Below, in pieces: positions 17,196-25,850 of a DNA stretch of 64,000 nt (within the stretch, counting starts at the first letter, position 1; the number at the start of each line of letters is the position of its first letter). The notes below the pieces were generated by a model that saw only the letters and a program-made list of their open reading frames with translations, was not told the origin of the DNA and did no database searches. The translations under genes and the position numbers were made by a program. Origin of the DNA: Shimia sp. SK013 (GTDB taxonomy: Bacteria; Pseudomonadota; Alphaproteobacteria; Rhodobacterales; Rhodobacteraceae); the NCBI RefSeq assembly GCF_001292625.1, contig NZ_LAJH01000009.1:930001-994000 (forward strand). The letters run 5' to 3'.

Positions 17196-17435
17196 ATGTT
17201 CAGCATCGAGCACGAATTTGATTCAACCGTCGTGACCCTCGTGGATGAGGGCGCCCAACCGCTTGCTGAAGACGTGGTTATCAACATGTTTGAGGATTGC
17301 GTCACCATCGAACAGTTCGACGCCCGCACCGACACCATGCAAAAAATCACTCTGTCGATACATCAAGCTCGGGATCTCGCAGCCGCTCTGGACCTTCCCG
17401 AAGGTGTTTACACGATCAAACGTGACGAGCCCTAG
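17196..17435 (+). CDS. Conserved small acidic protein, unknown function
   Basis: A 79-residue acidic protein, MFSIEHEFDSTVVTLVDEG, with no signal peptide or membrane segment. The pattern of alternating hydrophobics (VVTLVDE, DVVINMFEDCVTIEQFD, KITLSIHQARDLAAAL) suggests a small beta sheet with one helix. It diverges from the M48 gene and its stop overlaps the YggU stop region by 4 bp. Coding bias and compact placement support a real gene; I do not recognise a family. Confidence 0.6.
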   Translation: MFSIEHEFDSTVVTLVDEGAQPLAEDVVINMFEDCVTIEQFDARTDTMQKITLSIHQARDLAAALDLPEGVYTIKRDEP

Positions 17436-17689
17436 CGCGACACAACCCGAAACACCTTGTCTCGCGCAGTGTCGCCCCGGATCAGCTTCAAGCGCGATTT
17501 CGCGATGCCGATTTCTTTTGCCAACAGCTTTATCACCGCCGCATTGGCCTTGCCCCCCTCCGGCACCACGGTCACGTAAACGCGTATGCCGTCGTCTTGC
17601 ACGACCACCGCATTACGCGACGCTTTGGGGGTCACACGCACCGCAATCTCGCCGCCTTCCGCAGCCAAAGCCGCCAACTCTCCCGCCAT
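17432..17689 (-). CDS. DUF167/YggU family protein
   Basis: An 85-residue protein with the DUF167 core: ITVRVTPKAS-like start (IAVRVTPKASRNAVV), YVTVVPEGGKANAAVIKLLAKEIGIAKSRLKLIRGDTARDK, a very conserved pattern. It is a small cytoplasmic protein of unknown role. Convergent with the small acidic gene by a 4-bp overlap and divergent from the amidohydrolase gene. Confidence 0.85.
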   Translation of the reverse strand: MAGELAALAAEGGEIAVRVTPKASRNAVVVQDDGIRVYVTVVPEGGKANAAVIKLLAKEIGIAKSRLKLIRGDTARDKVFRVVSR

Positions 17690-17762
17690 CTGCCATCCAT
17701 CAATTTACAAAGCCCGCACCACGGGCAACAGTGTCGCCAAATCATCTGCTTGCGAAGACACT

Positions 17763-18884
17763 ATGGCCACCGGTTTCTTTTTTGACGAACGTTGTTTCTG
17801 GCACAGCGGCGGCAACTACGCACTGACCCTACCCGTTGGTGATCTGGTACAGCCCTTGGCCGCCGGAGGTCTTCCTGAAAGCCCCGAAACCAAACGTCGC
17901 CTCAAAAACCTGTTGGACGTCAGCGGCTTGTCCGCTGACCTTGACCTACGCAGCGCCACCTCTGCGGATCGCACGGCACTGGAACGGGTTCACCCGGCGT
18001 CCCTGCTGGACCGTTTCCAAGAAATGTCTGACGCAGGTGGCGGCGAAATTGGTCTGCGCACCCCGTTTGGCAAAGGGGGTTATGAAATTGCCGCCCTCTC
18101 GGCTGGCCTTGCTACCGAAGCCGTCCGCGCTGTCGCCACAGGTGACTTGCAAAACGCCTACGCGCTGTCCCGCCCACCCGGCCACCATTGCCTGCCCGAT
18201 TGGCCCAACGGCTTTTGCCTGCTGGCCAACATCGCCATCGCCATCGAAGCCGCCAAGGCCGAAGGTCTAGCGCATCGTGTTGCCGTGCTCGATTGGGACG
18301 TGCACCACGGCAACGGCACCGAGGCGATCTTTTACGACCGCGACGACGTGCTGACGCTATCGTTGCACCAAGAAAGAAATTACCCGCTCGACACCGGCGA
18401 TCTCGAACATCGCGGCACGGACGTGGGTCTGGGCTATAACATCAACGTGCCCCTGCCCCCCGGCGCCGGCCACAACAGCTACCTGCACGCGATAGAGAAA
18501 ATTGTCCTGCCCGCGCTTGCCGACTTCAAGCCTGACATGATCATCGTCGCCTGCGGGTTTGACGCCTCCGCCTTTGATCCGCTCTCGCGTATGCTGGCCA
18601 CCGCTGACACCTTCCGCCAGATGACCAAACAGGTCATGGCCGCCGCTGAAGACCTCTGTGACGGCAAGTTGGTTCTGGTGCACGAAGGCGGCTACTCCGA
18701 AGCCTACGTGCCGTTCTGCGGTCATGCTGTGATTGAAGAGCTTGCAGGGTCCTCTATCACGGCCCCCGACCCTATGGCGGCCTCTCTCGCCATCCGCCAG
18801 CCCAACCCGCGTGTCGAGGCTTTCTATGCCACTTTGATCGATGAAATGGCTGATTTCTTTGCAAAACCACCGCAGAGCGGTTGA
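17763..18884 (+). CDS. Histone-deacetylase-superfamily (class II) amidohydrolase
   Basis: A zinc-dependent deacetylase of the HDAC/acetylpolyamine amidohydrolase group, 373 residues from the ATG at 17763. Catalytic and metal motifs are RPPGHHCLPDWPNGFCLLAN (His pair, about 140), VLDWDVHHGNGTEAIFY (Asp and His zinc ligands, about 177), CGFDASAFDPLSRM (third Asp, about 265) and HEGGYSEAY (about 305). Bacterial members remove acetyl groups from polyamines or other small amides. The upstream in-frame extension to 17586 overlaps YggU and is not used. Confidence 0.9.
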   Translation: MATGFFFDERCFWHSGGNYALTLPVGDLVQPLAAGGLPESPETKRRLKNLLDVSGLSADLDLRSATSADRTALERVHPASLLDRFQEMSDAGGGEIGLRTPFGKGGYEIAALSAGLATEAVRAVATGDLQNAYALSRPPGHHCLPDWPNGFCLLANIAIAIEAAKAEGLAHRVAVLDWDVHHGNGTEAIFYDRDDVLTLSLHQERNYPLDTGDLEHRGTDVGLGYNINVPLPPGAGHNSYLHAIEKIVLPALADFKPDMIIVACGFDASAFDPLSRMLATADTFRQMTKQVMAAAEDLCDGKLVLVHEGGYSEAYVPFCGHAVIEELAGSSITAPDPMAASLAIRQPNPRVEAFYATLIDEMADFFAKPPQSG

Positions 18885-18937
18885 AAAACCGCGGGAAAAC
18901 ACAGACCTAACCCGCAATGATCTTGAGGGAGACATAT

Positions 18938-19516
18938 ATGCCATTCGCCAATCCAGCCGCGCTGGAATTTCTGCAAACCCGCCGCTCACGACCGGCCAAG
19001 ACGCTCGTCGCGCCTGCCCCCACCCGCGCAGAGCTTGAACCGCTTTTGCAGGCCGCCCTGCGCAGCCCCGACCACGGCAAGCTGGAACCTTGGCGGCTGA
19101 TTGTCTTGAGCGGTGATGCGCTTGATCGTCTGGCCAAACTGACGCAGACACGAGGCACAGCGCTTGGTATGGACGACGACAAAATCATCAAAGCACACGC
19201 CCAATTTGCCAACGCAGATTTGGCCGTTGCCGTGATTGAGGCGCCGGTGATCTCCGAAAAAGTACCCGCCATTGAACAGACCTATTCCGCCGGAGCCGTC
19301 TGTCTGCAACTGCTGAACGCCGCGCTTGCCGCAGGTTGGGGCGCAAACTGGCTGTCGGGCTGGGCCAGCCATGACCGTGCCTTTGTCGAAGAAGGTCTCG
19401 ACCTTACTCCGCGCGAGAAAGTCGCCGGTTTCATCCACATCGGCACCGAGCGCGCCGCACCGCCTGAACGCCCACGCCCAGACATGGAGACCAAGGTCAC
19501 ATGGCAATCTCAGTAA
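18938..19516 (+). CDS. Nitroreductase family protein
   Basis: A 192-residue FMN-dependent nitroreductase of the YdjA type. It contains LEFLQTRRSRPAKTL, APTRAELEPLLQAALRSPDHGKLEPWR (FMN phosphate region), SAGAVCLQLLNAALAAGWGANWLSGW and IHIGTERAAPPERPRPD, all matching small single-domain nitroreductases. GAGGGAGA precedes the ATG at 18938. Its last 16 bp overlap the EI24 gene, so the two are coupled. Confidence 0.9.
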   Translation: MPFANPAALEFLQTRRSRPAKTLVAPAPTRAELEPLLQAALRSPDHGKLEPWRLIVLSGDALDRLAKLTQTRGTALGMDDDKIIKAHAQFANADLAVAVIEAPVISEKVPAIEQTYSAGAVCLQLLNAALAAGWGANWLSGWASHDRAFVEEGLDLTPREKVAGFIHIGTERAAPPERPRPDMETKVTWQSQ

Positions 19517-20217
19517 TTCTCGGCTCATTCACCGCGGCTCTTGGCCAATTGGGTGACCCACGCTTTCGCCGGGTGCTGGTGCGCGGTATCGGCCTGACCC
19601 TCGCGCTGTTGATTGCGTCCTATGTTGCCTTTCTTATGTTCCTGAATTGGATCGGCGCCGCGCAATGGGTGCAGGAGCTCTTAGGAAACATCAGCTGGGT
19701 TGGCGACCTTGTGACGTGGACATCGTTTTTCCTGATGGTGCTTTTGTCGGTCTTTCTGATGGTGCCGGTTGCCTCTGCCATCACCTCAATGTTTTTGGAC
19801 GAAGTTGCCGAAGCCGTCGAGGATCGCCACTACCCAAACGTGCCCAAGGCGCTCCCTGTACCTTTTGGCGAAGCTCTCAAAGACACTGTGAACTTCCTCG
19901 GCGTGTTGATCTTCGCCAACATCGTCGCGCTGGTGATCTACGCCTTCTTTGCGCCATTTGCGCTGTTCATCTTCTGGGGCCTGAACGGGTTTCTGCTGGG
20001 ACGAGAATATTTCACCCTCGCCGCCATGCGCCATTTGGGCCGCGATGGCGCCAAGAAACTGCGCAAAAAACACGGCGGCACGATCTGGATCGCGGGCACG
20101 CTGATGGCGATGCCTCTGTCGATCCCACTGATCAACCTTGTAATACCGATCTTAGGCGCGGCGACCTTTACCCATCTGTTCCACCGGCTGGAGTCTCAAT
20201 CGTCGACATCCGGTTGA
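19501..20217 (+). CDS. EI24-domain (CysZ-like) integral membrane protein
   Basis: A 238-residue membrane protein with about four hydrophobic segments (GLTLALLIASYVAFLMFL, LVTWTSFFLMVLLSVFLMV, ANIVALVIYAFFAPFALFIF, LMAMPLSIPLINLVIPILG). The GFLLGREYFTLAAMRHLGR segment is typical of the EI24/CysZ family in alphaproteobacteria. CysZ of E. coli is a sulfate channel; whether this protein transports sulfate is not known. Its 3' end overlaps the convergent DUF1467 gene by 50 bp. Confidence 0.8.
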   Translation: MAISVILGSFTAALGQLGDPRFRRVLVRGIGLTLALLIASYVAFLMFLNWIGAAQWVQELLGNISWVGDLVTWTSFFLMVLLSVFLMVPVASAITSMFLDEVAEAVEDRHYPNVPKALPVPFGEALKDTVNFLGVLIFANIVALVIYAFFAPFALFIFWGLNGFLLGREYFTLAAMRHLGRDGAKKLRKKHGGTIWIAGTLMAMPLSIPLINLVIPILGAATFTHLFHRLESQSSTSG

Positions 20218-20467
20218 ACCAGTCCAGATCCCGCACCGAGATCACACCGGATGTGATGATGAACACAAGTATGGCCGTCATCACCGCCGCCGCCAGCGTG
20301 GTGATCTTGGCTTTGGTCTTCAGGTAATGATGCTCCGGTGCACCTGCTTGTGTGCCGGGCACCACTTTGCCCAGATCACCTTGGGTTTGCAGCCGGATCG
20401 GGATTACAATCAAAAAGATCATGAACCAGCAGACCGCAAACAACACCATCACAGATGTAATACTCAT
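20168..20467 (-). CDS. DUF1467 family membrane protein
   Basis: A 99-residue protein with two membrane segments (MSITSVMVLFAVCWFMIFLIVIP and LAAAVMTAILVFIITSGVI) joined by a soluble loop with AGAPEHHYLKTKAKITT. This is the usual form of DUF1467, a small alphaproteobacterial inner-membrane family. It is followed 5' by the methylmalonyl-CoA epimerase gene on the same strand, a common pairing in Rhodobacterales. The 3' end overlaps the EI24 gene by 50 bp on the opposite strand. Confidence 0.85.
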   Translation of the reverse strand: MSITSVMVLFAVCWFMIFLIVIPIRLQTQGDLGKVVPGTQAGAPEHHYLKTKAKITTLAAAVMTAILVFIITSGVISVRDLDWFNRMSTIETPAGGTDG

Positions 20468-20521
20468 ATCATTCCCTTCTGATCACCCCACGCGGATACG
20501 CAGGGCGCAGCAATTTGGTTC

Positions 20522-20926
20522 TTATACCTGTTCCAGCTCGACCAGACAGCCGTTGAAATCTTTGGGATGCAGGAACAACACCGGTTTGCCGTGTGCGCCG
20601 ATCTTGGGCTCGCCATTGCCCAGCACCCGCGCGCCGGTCTCTTTCAGATGATCCCGCGCCGCGATGATGTCATCCACTTCATAACAGACGTGGTGCATGC
20701 CACCGGCCGGGTTCTTTTCCAGAAAGCTGTTGATCGGGCTGTCATCGCCAAGCGGATACAGCAATTCGATTTTGGTGTTGGGCAGCTCGATAAACACCAC
20801 GGTCACGCCATGATCCGGCTCATCCTGCGGCGCGCCAACCTTGGCGCCAAGCGCGTTGCTGTATTGCGCTGACGCGGCCTCAAGATCGGGCACGGCAATC
20901 GCAACGTGGTTCAAACGTCCAATCAT
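20522..20926 (-). CDS. mce: Methylmalonyl-CoA epimerase
   Basis: Converts (S)- to (R)-methylmalonyl-CoA in propionyl-CoA metabolism. The 134-residue vicinal-oxygen-chelate protein shows HVAIAVPDLEAASAQY (metal His), GVTVVFIELPNTKIELLYPL (Glu), GGMHHVCYEVDDI (second His) and VLFLHPKDFNGCLVELEQV (last Glu). The start at 20926 follows a perfect GGAGG ribosome site; the upstream extension to 20962 is ignored. Confidence 0.95.
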   Translation of the reverse strand: MIGRLNHVAIAVPDLEAASAQYSNALGAKVGAPQDEPDHGVTVVFIELPNTKIELLYPLGDDSPINSFLEKNPAGGMHHVCYEVDDIIAARDHLKETGARVLGNGEPKIGAHGKPVLFLHPKDFNGCLVELEQV

Positions 20927-21090
20927 GGTTTCCTCCAAAAAATACGGGTCTTGTGTTGGCACTTCTTATGCGGTGCAGCACGTCTTGGCGCAAGCGGCAC
21001 AGGGTCGCGCCCGCATTAACGTCCCGTTAGGTACGAATCTCTAATCTCTATCGCGAATCCATTTGTCTGTCAGAACGTCAGGAACCCAAT

Positions 21091-21810
21091 ATGAACGACC
21101 CGCTGCCGCTGTCGCCCTTGTTTACTCCTACGTCGCAACGCCCTTTGCTGGGCATTGCTGTACTTGTCGTTGAGGACAGTCGCTTTGCCTCCGACGCTCT
21201 GCGCATGATGTGTGTACGCTCCGGCGCTCGCATCCGTCGCGCTGACAGCCTTTCGGCCGCGCGCCGCCATCTTAAAACCTATTTGCCCTCGGTGGTGATC
21301 ATGGATCTTGGCCTGCCAGACGGCTCCGGCACCGATCTGATCGAAGAGCTTGCACAAGCCAGCCCACGGGTCGATGTGCTTCTGGCCACCTCTGGGGATG
21401 ATTTTTCTGAAGACGCCGCAATGGCCGCCGGTGCCGATGGTTTTCTGACCAAACCGCTCACTGGCTTGGCGCAATTTCAGTCCGAAATTCTGTCGCGCTT
21501 GCCTCAGGAACGTCAGCTCAAAGGTCCACGTCCCCTGCCGACTGACGTTGTGGATCCCGATCCCGTCGCCCTGCGTGACGACTTTCTGCACGCCTCAGAC
21601 ACGTTGTCGACCTATCCTGACGACAAGGCAGTTGTTGCATATGTGGCGCAATTTTTGTCCAGCATCGCCCGAAGCGCGCGCGACGAGGATCTGCTGGGCG
21701 CGGTGAAGTCGGTCGGCACCGCACACCAGACCAATGCTCAGCTTTCACAGGATGTGGCCTCGCTTAGCGATCTGCTGAAATCCCGTCTGAATGAACCTTT
21801 AGTGATCTAA
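21091..21810 (+). CDS. Response regulator with receiver domain and unclassified helical tail
   Basis: A 239-residue protein. Residues 20-140 form a receiver domain: VLVVEDSRF (acidic pocket), VIMDLGLPDGSG (phospho-Asp, about 72), LLATSGD (Thr/Ser) and FLTKPL (conserved Lys, about 122). The remaining 95 residues are helical (FLSSIARSARDEDLLGAVKSVG, LSQDVASLSDLLKSRL) with no DNA-binding or enzymatic motif I recognise; the tail could be a degenerate histidine-phosphotransfer-like bundle. No kinase gene is adjacent. A TTAA-N7-TTAG sequence (21016-21030) resembles a CtrA box upstream. Confidence 0.8.
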   Translation: MNDPLPLSPLFTPTSQRPLLGIAVLVVEDSRFASDALRMMCVRSGARIRRADSLSAARRHLKTYLPSVVIMDLGLPDGSGTDLIEELAQASPRVDVLLATSGDDFSEDAAMAAGADGFLTKPLTGLAQFQSEILSRLPQERQLKGPRPLPTDVVDPDPVALRDDFLHASDTLSTYPDDKAVVAYVAQFLSSIARSARDEDLLGAVKSVGTAHQTNAQLSQDVASLSDLLKSRLNEPLVI

Positions 21811-21816
21811 GTCCGC

Positions 21817-22545
21817 TCAAAGCGACGGATCATCTGCGGCGCGCACCAGCCCCGTCAGATCCGACAACCGCTCACGCTGCTGTCCAGTGGCGTCAAAGTT
21901 GCCAGCGGACAACCACAATTCGAAAGCCTCTCGCAGCGCAGCCCACTCCTTGTCAATTGCTGCAAACCAGGCCGTGTCGCGGTTGCGGTTCTTATAGACA
22001 AGCGCCTGACGAAAAATGCCTTCGTACGACAGCCCCAGCCGTTGTGCCGCCCGGCGAGACGGTGTGTTGAGCGCGTCGCATTTCCATTCATAGCGCCGAT
22101 ATCCCGCCTCAAAAGCCCACTTCATCATCAGGAACATGGTCTCGGTTGCCGCCACTGTGCCTTGCAGACGCGGCGCAAAATTGATGTTGCCAACTTCGAT
22201 CGATCCGGCCTCGGGCTTGATCCGCAAATAAGACGCCACGCCGCCATATGCGCCGGCCTGTTTGTCATAGATCGCATAGAAAAACGGATCTTGCGCCGAA
22301 ACCGCTTCGCGCATCCACCGATGATACTGCGCAGCGGAATTGAACGGCCCATAAGGCAGGTAATCCCAAACCGCGTCGTCTCCCTGATAGGCCCGAAACA
22401 AAAGCGCCGCGTGTTTTTCCGCATCCAACGGTTCCAAACGGGCGTACCGACCTTCCAACACCTCGCCTTTTGGTGCGGAGGGCGGGGTCCAGTTTGGCAC
22501 CGCGAAGCCCACAGGTCTCGGGGCGTCACTGCGGTGGTCTGTCAT
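21817..22545 (-). CDS. GNAT-family N-acetyltransferase (RimJ/RimL type)
   Basis: A 242-residue acetyltransferase. GRYARLEPLDAEKHA is the usual start of the RimL-like subgroup; the acetyl-CoA region is about NINFAPRLQGTVAATETMFL, and RYEWKCDALNTPSRRAAQRLG and YEGIFRQALVYKNRNRDTAWF complete the fold. These act on protein N-termini or small amines. AAAGGAG precedes the ATG at 22545. It converges on the response regulator with 6 bp between stops. Confidence 0.9.
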   Translation of the reverse strand: MTDHRSDAPRPVGFAVPNWTPPSAPKGEVLEGRYARLEPLDAEKHAALLFRAYQGDDAVWDYLPYGPFNSAAQYHRWMREAVSAQDPFFYAIYDKQAGAYGGVASYLRIKPEAGSIEVGNINFAPRLQGTVAATETMFLMMKWAFEAGYRRYEWKCDALNTPSRRAAQRLGLSYEGIFRQALVYKNRNRDTAWFAAIDKEWAALREAFELWLSAGNFDATGQQRERLSDLTGLVRAADDPSL

Positions 22546-22620
22546 GCGAACTGCTCCTTTGTTTTCAACAATATGTCGCACATAGGTCTGCCCCTGCCAA
22601 GATGTCAGCCCAAAACCTGC

Positions 22621-23850
22621 TCAGGCCAGCAAGCGCGGATCGTCGCCCAAATCGATGCCCGGAAACACCTCGGTTTCCAACACGCTCCGCTCCAGTCCAA
22701 AACTTGACCGCAACGCCCAGCCCATCCAGCGCCGCACATCATCTGTTGGCATCAGATCGCGACGTTCATAAAGCGCGGCCTCATCCATGCCCGGCCATTG
22801 GCCAAGCACGCCGGATTTGCGCAGTGCGCCGCCCGCCAACACCATCGCGCCGCCGGTGCCATGGTCCGTGCCCTTCGTGCCGTTTTCGGCCGCCGTGCGG
22901 CCAAATTCAGTCACTGCAACCACGGTCGTGCGTTGCCACGCCGCCGCGCCCATGCGGTTGTGCAGCGTCAACAGCGTGTCCACCAATCGGCGAAGCGGCG
23001 CCCGCAAGGTGTTGCTCTGCCGAAAATGTGTGTCCCATCCGCCAAGCGAGAAGCAGGCGATCCGCGCATCCTCGCGCAGCCTGTCCGCCGCAAATTCTGC
23101 CACCCTGACGTGTGCCCTGCGCGCGCTTTTGCCTGTCGGGTTCATCATCATGTCCATGGCCTCTTCCAGATCGGCCGAGTCCAGCGCCCCGCCACCGCTC
23201 TGACTTGCCAATCCCATCGCCGTCGCCATCGCAGCGGACATCTCCGGATCCCCGCGCAACGTGTTCTGCATCAAGGAAACCCCTTGCTGGGACAGGATAA
23301 AATCAACATCCGGCGACCAGCTTGTGATTTCCGCATCGCCGCGGCTCAACAACATCGGTTCAGCGCCAATCGCGTATGCCGTGCGCACATCTACGCCTTT
23401 CATGCCCCCTATGGCCCGATTGAGCCAGCCATCCCGCACCCCGTCGCCTTCGATCGACGCAATTCCCGCTTCCAGCAGGTCCTGCCCGTCAAAATGACTG
23501 CGTTTGTCGCGATAAGGCGTGGACACGGCGTTCACAAAGGCCAACTGCCCCGCTTGCCACAAAGGATACAGCGGCGCGCACTCAGGATGCAGTCCAAAGC
23601 CGCCTTCCAGAGGGATTTCTCCCTTGTTGCCCGCAGACAGAGAGGGGCGCAAAACCGGCAAAAGCGCCTCCTGTCTTGGCCGCAACAAATCCAACCCGTC
23701 CAAGCCGCCACGCAGCACGATCACCACCAGCCGATTGTCGGTTGGCGCGGCGGCAAAACTCACCGGTGTCAACAAAGGCGACGCTGCCACGGAACAACCA
23801 ATAGCCGCCCCCTGCGTCAGGAAATTTCGTCTTGTCAGTCTCTTAGACAT
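22621..23850 (-). CDS. DUF1501 family protein, Tat-exported
   Basis: A 409-residue protein whose N-terminus, KRLTRRNFLTQGAAIGCSVA, is a twin-arginine signal, so it is folded before export to the periplasm. The family core includes VIVLRGGLDGLDLLRP (about 43), DGQDLLEAG, WDTHFRQ and TEFGRTAAENGTKGTDHGTGG, which resembles the alkaline-phosphatase-superfamily fold. Enzymatic function is not established. The start at 23850 is placed by the signal peptide; the frame is open to 24288 only as a shadow of DUF1800. Partner gene DUF1800 lies 23 bp upstream. Confidence 0.9.
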   Translation of the reverse strand: MSKRLTRRNFLTQGAAIGCSVAASPLLTPVSFAAAPTDNRLVVIVLRGGLDGLDLLRPRQEALLPVLRPSLSAGNKGEIPLEGGFGLHPECAPLYPLWQAGQLAFVNAVSTPYRDKRSHFDGQDLLEAGIASIEGDGVRDGWLNRAIGGMKGVDVRTAYAIGAEPMLLSRGDAEITSWSPDVDFILSQQGVSLMQNTLRGDPEMSAAMATAMGLASQSGGGALDSADLEEAMDMMMNPTGKSARRAHVRVAEFAADRLREDARIACFSLGGWDTHFRQSNTLRAPLRRLVDTLLTLHNRMGAAAWQRTTVVAVTEFGRTAAENGTKGTDHGTGGAMVLAGGALRKSGVLGQWPGMDEAALYERRDLMPTDDVRRWMGWALRSSFGLERSVLETEVFPGIDLGDDPRLLA

Positions 23851-23873
23851 TTCGCGCCCTCTCCGAAATCGCC

Positions 23874-25268
23874 TTACATCCGTTGAAACGCCGGGGACAT
23901 CAGCACAAGCGCCACGCCCTCTCTCCGGCTTTCTGCTGCCTTGGCGGCAAACAATACTTCCTTCGGCACGTCCTCGCCCAACACATCCAGCACAAACCGG
24001 CGTGGGTCCGGCAAAGGCCGCGCCAGATCCACCGGCGCCGACAGGCTCCACTGCAACCGCGCCGCCAAACCTTGCGGGCTCAACCAATGTCCGTCGGCCT
24101 CCGAAAACCCATCCGGCCCCAACGGTTTGCCCAAAGGCTGCCCCATCGCACGCAGCGGCGCGCCGACGTAGCGTTGCAACCCAGCGCCCTGCAATGCGTT
24201 CATACGGGCAACGGGCACCGCCAGCCCACGCAGGGCCGAGCACAGAAAGGTCATCGGCTGCTTGAAATTGCGCCGCGCGGCTTGCCACGCGGCCGGATGG
24301 CGCAACATCGCCTCGGTCATCGCGGACAGATCCCCGTCTGTGTTCACAAACGCGGCCTTCATCGACGCCACCATTTCCGCGTCCGGCGCGTCTGCTACAA
24401 AATGCACGGCCATTTTTCGCGCCAGATGTCCGGCTGTGTCCGGATGCACTGCCAGATCCCGCAACACCGCCTGCACATCTTCCAGTTCTGCCCGTTCCGT
24501 ACCGCCGTAACTGCGCCCCAACACGGTTTCCGCTCCCGGCTCCGCACGTCGCGGTTCAAACCTCAACTCAATGTCGTGTTCGGCGCGCACCCCGGTCAGC
24601 AATTTGGCCAACTGGCGCACATCTTTCTGCTCATAAGCCCCGCCAACACCCAACGTGTGCAGCTCAAGAATTTCGCGCGCCAGATTTTCATTCAACCCAC
24701 GGCTCTGCTTGGGCCGGCGCCGCGCAAAAAGGCTGTCGGGGCCCACCGACGCATTCTGATCCAGAAAGTGCAGCATCATTGGATGCAGCACCGCCGCCTC
24801 CAGCAAGTCCGCGAATTTTCCGCTTACATAAGGCCGGATCGCCGTTTCCGCGTAATGTGCCTCATTTGTGCGAAAATCGTAATTCTTGCCCCTTGCGGCA
24901 AAATGGTCGGTCCAAAAATCTACCAACCGCTCCCGCAACCCGTCCTCCGACCAGACGCGCCGCAAAACGCCCTGCACCGTCCAGAGTGAAATCTCCGGTC
25001 TGCTGGTTTTTTTGAATGCATCAAACGCGGCTTGCTCCGGCCCGTCGTCCCGCCCCGCTCTTAACGCCTTGCGCCGCACCTTCTGCAACCGGCGAAACTC
25101 GGCGGTAAGCGCGTGAACGTCAGACACAGGCGGCAAAGCAAATTGCGTCGCCGCACGATCCCGCCCTCGAAGCGCGCGCAACATCGCATTCACCGACTTC
25201 GGGGAAGCAATCTCCGGCGACAGCCCGTACCCGAACCGATGGGCCGCCAACGTGGAAGAAAAAGACAT
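23874..25268 (-). CDS. DUF1800 family protein
   Basis: A 464-residue protein that nearly always occurs with DUF1501. Family features are AAHRFGYGLSP near the start (residues 7-17), FWTDHFA, RPYVSGKFADLLEAAVLHPMMLHFLDQ, NENLAREILELHTLGVGG and FRELxP-like later segments (MAVHFVADAP). There is no clear signal peptide from the chosen ATG (25268), though partner DUF1501 is Tat-exported. Role unknown. A thioredoxin-like gene lies 118 bp upstream on the same strand. Confidence 0.88.
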   Translation of the reverse strand: MSFSSTLAAHRFGYGLSPEIASPKSVNAMLRALRGRDRAATQFALPPVSDVHALTAEFRRLQKVRRKALRAGRDDGPEQAAFDAFKKTSRPEISLWTVQGVLRRVWSEDGLRERLVDFWTDHFAARGKNYDFRTNEAHYAETAIRPYVSGKFADLLEAAVLHPMMLHFLDQNASVGPDSLFARRRPKQSRGLNENLAREILELHTLGVGGAYEQKDVRQLAKLLTGVRAEHDIELRFEPRRAEPGAETVLGRSYGGTERAELEDVQAVLRDLAVHPDTAGHLARKMAVHFVADAPDAEMVASMKAAFVNTDGDLSAMTEAMLRHPAAWQAARRNFKQPMTFLCSALRGLAVPVARMNALQGAGLQRYVGAPLRAMGQPLGKPLGPDGFSEADGHWLSPQGLAARLQWSLSAPVDLARPLPDPRRFVLDVLGEDVPKEVLFAAKAAESRREGVALVLMSPAFQRM

Positions 25269-25386
25269 GCGCGCACTCTTTGATGACCTACCCACTCAGT
25301 GTACGCGATAATACCGGATCACAAAGGCCGGATTGACCAATTCTTTGTGACGGCGAACTCTTGCCGCTGCCCAACAGCGCTCGGCC

Positions 25387-25848
25387 TTACCGCGCCGCTT
25401 TCCTAAGCACGCCGCTTAATTGCTTGTGGGAAGACGGATCAAGAAAATAGCGATGCTTGGAAAAGCCGGAATTGAACTTGGTTTGCAAGGTACCAGTCGC
25501 ATCCAAAACCATCGAGCGTGGAATATACGCGCCATCAGGTGCATACCGCGCCGCCGCGTTTGGCTCTCGGTCCTGATCCACCAACACAAACACAAAATTG
25601 CGGCTCTGCGCCACGATCTTGCTATGAAAAAAAACGTTTCGGTATTCATGACAGACCGGACACCACGTGGCGTGCACAACCAGAAAGATCGGCTTGCCCG
25701 TGGCCTGCGCAGCGTCCAAACCGGAGTCCAGATCATGCCAGTCTATATCTTGGTCATTGAACCCTGCAGGGATCGCGTCAGCCGTAGCCGCCGCGCCAGT
25801 CAAAACCAGCGCAGCGATCATTACCCATGCACGCACCTTTTGGATCAT
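25387..25848 (-). CDS. Secreted thioredoxin-like protein
   Basis: A 153-residue protein with a signal peptide (VMIAALVLTGAAATADA), then a thioredoxin fold with the active site TWCPVCHEY (about residue 62) and the cis-Pro region YIPRSMVLD. The CPVC motif suggests a periplasmic reductase or disulfide-handling protein of the DsbD-gamma/thioredoxin_7 type. It follows aspS by 2 bp and should be in the same transcript, although the two have no obvious link. Confidence 0.85.
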   Translation of the reverse strand: MIQKVRAWVMIAALVLTGAAATADAIPAGFNDQDIDWHDLDSGLDAAQATGKPIFLVVHATWCPVCHEYRNVFFHSKIVAQSRNFVFVLVDQDREPNAAARYAPDGAYIPRSMVLDATGTLQTKFNSGFSKHRYFLDPSSHKQLSGVLRKAAR

Positions 25849-25850
25849 GC

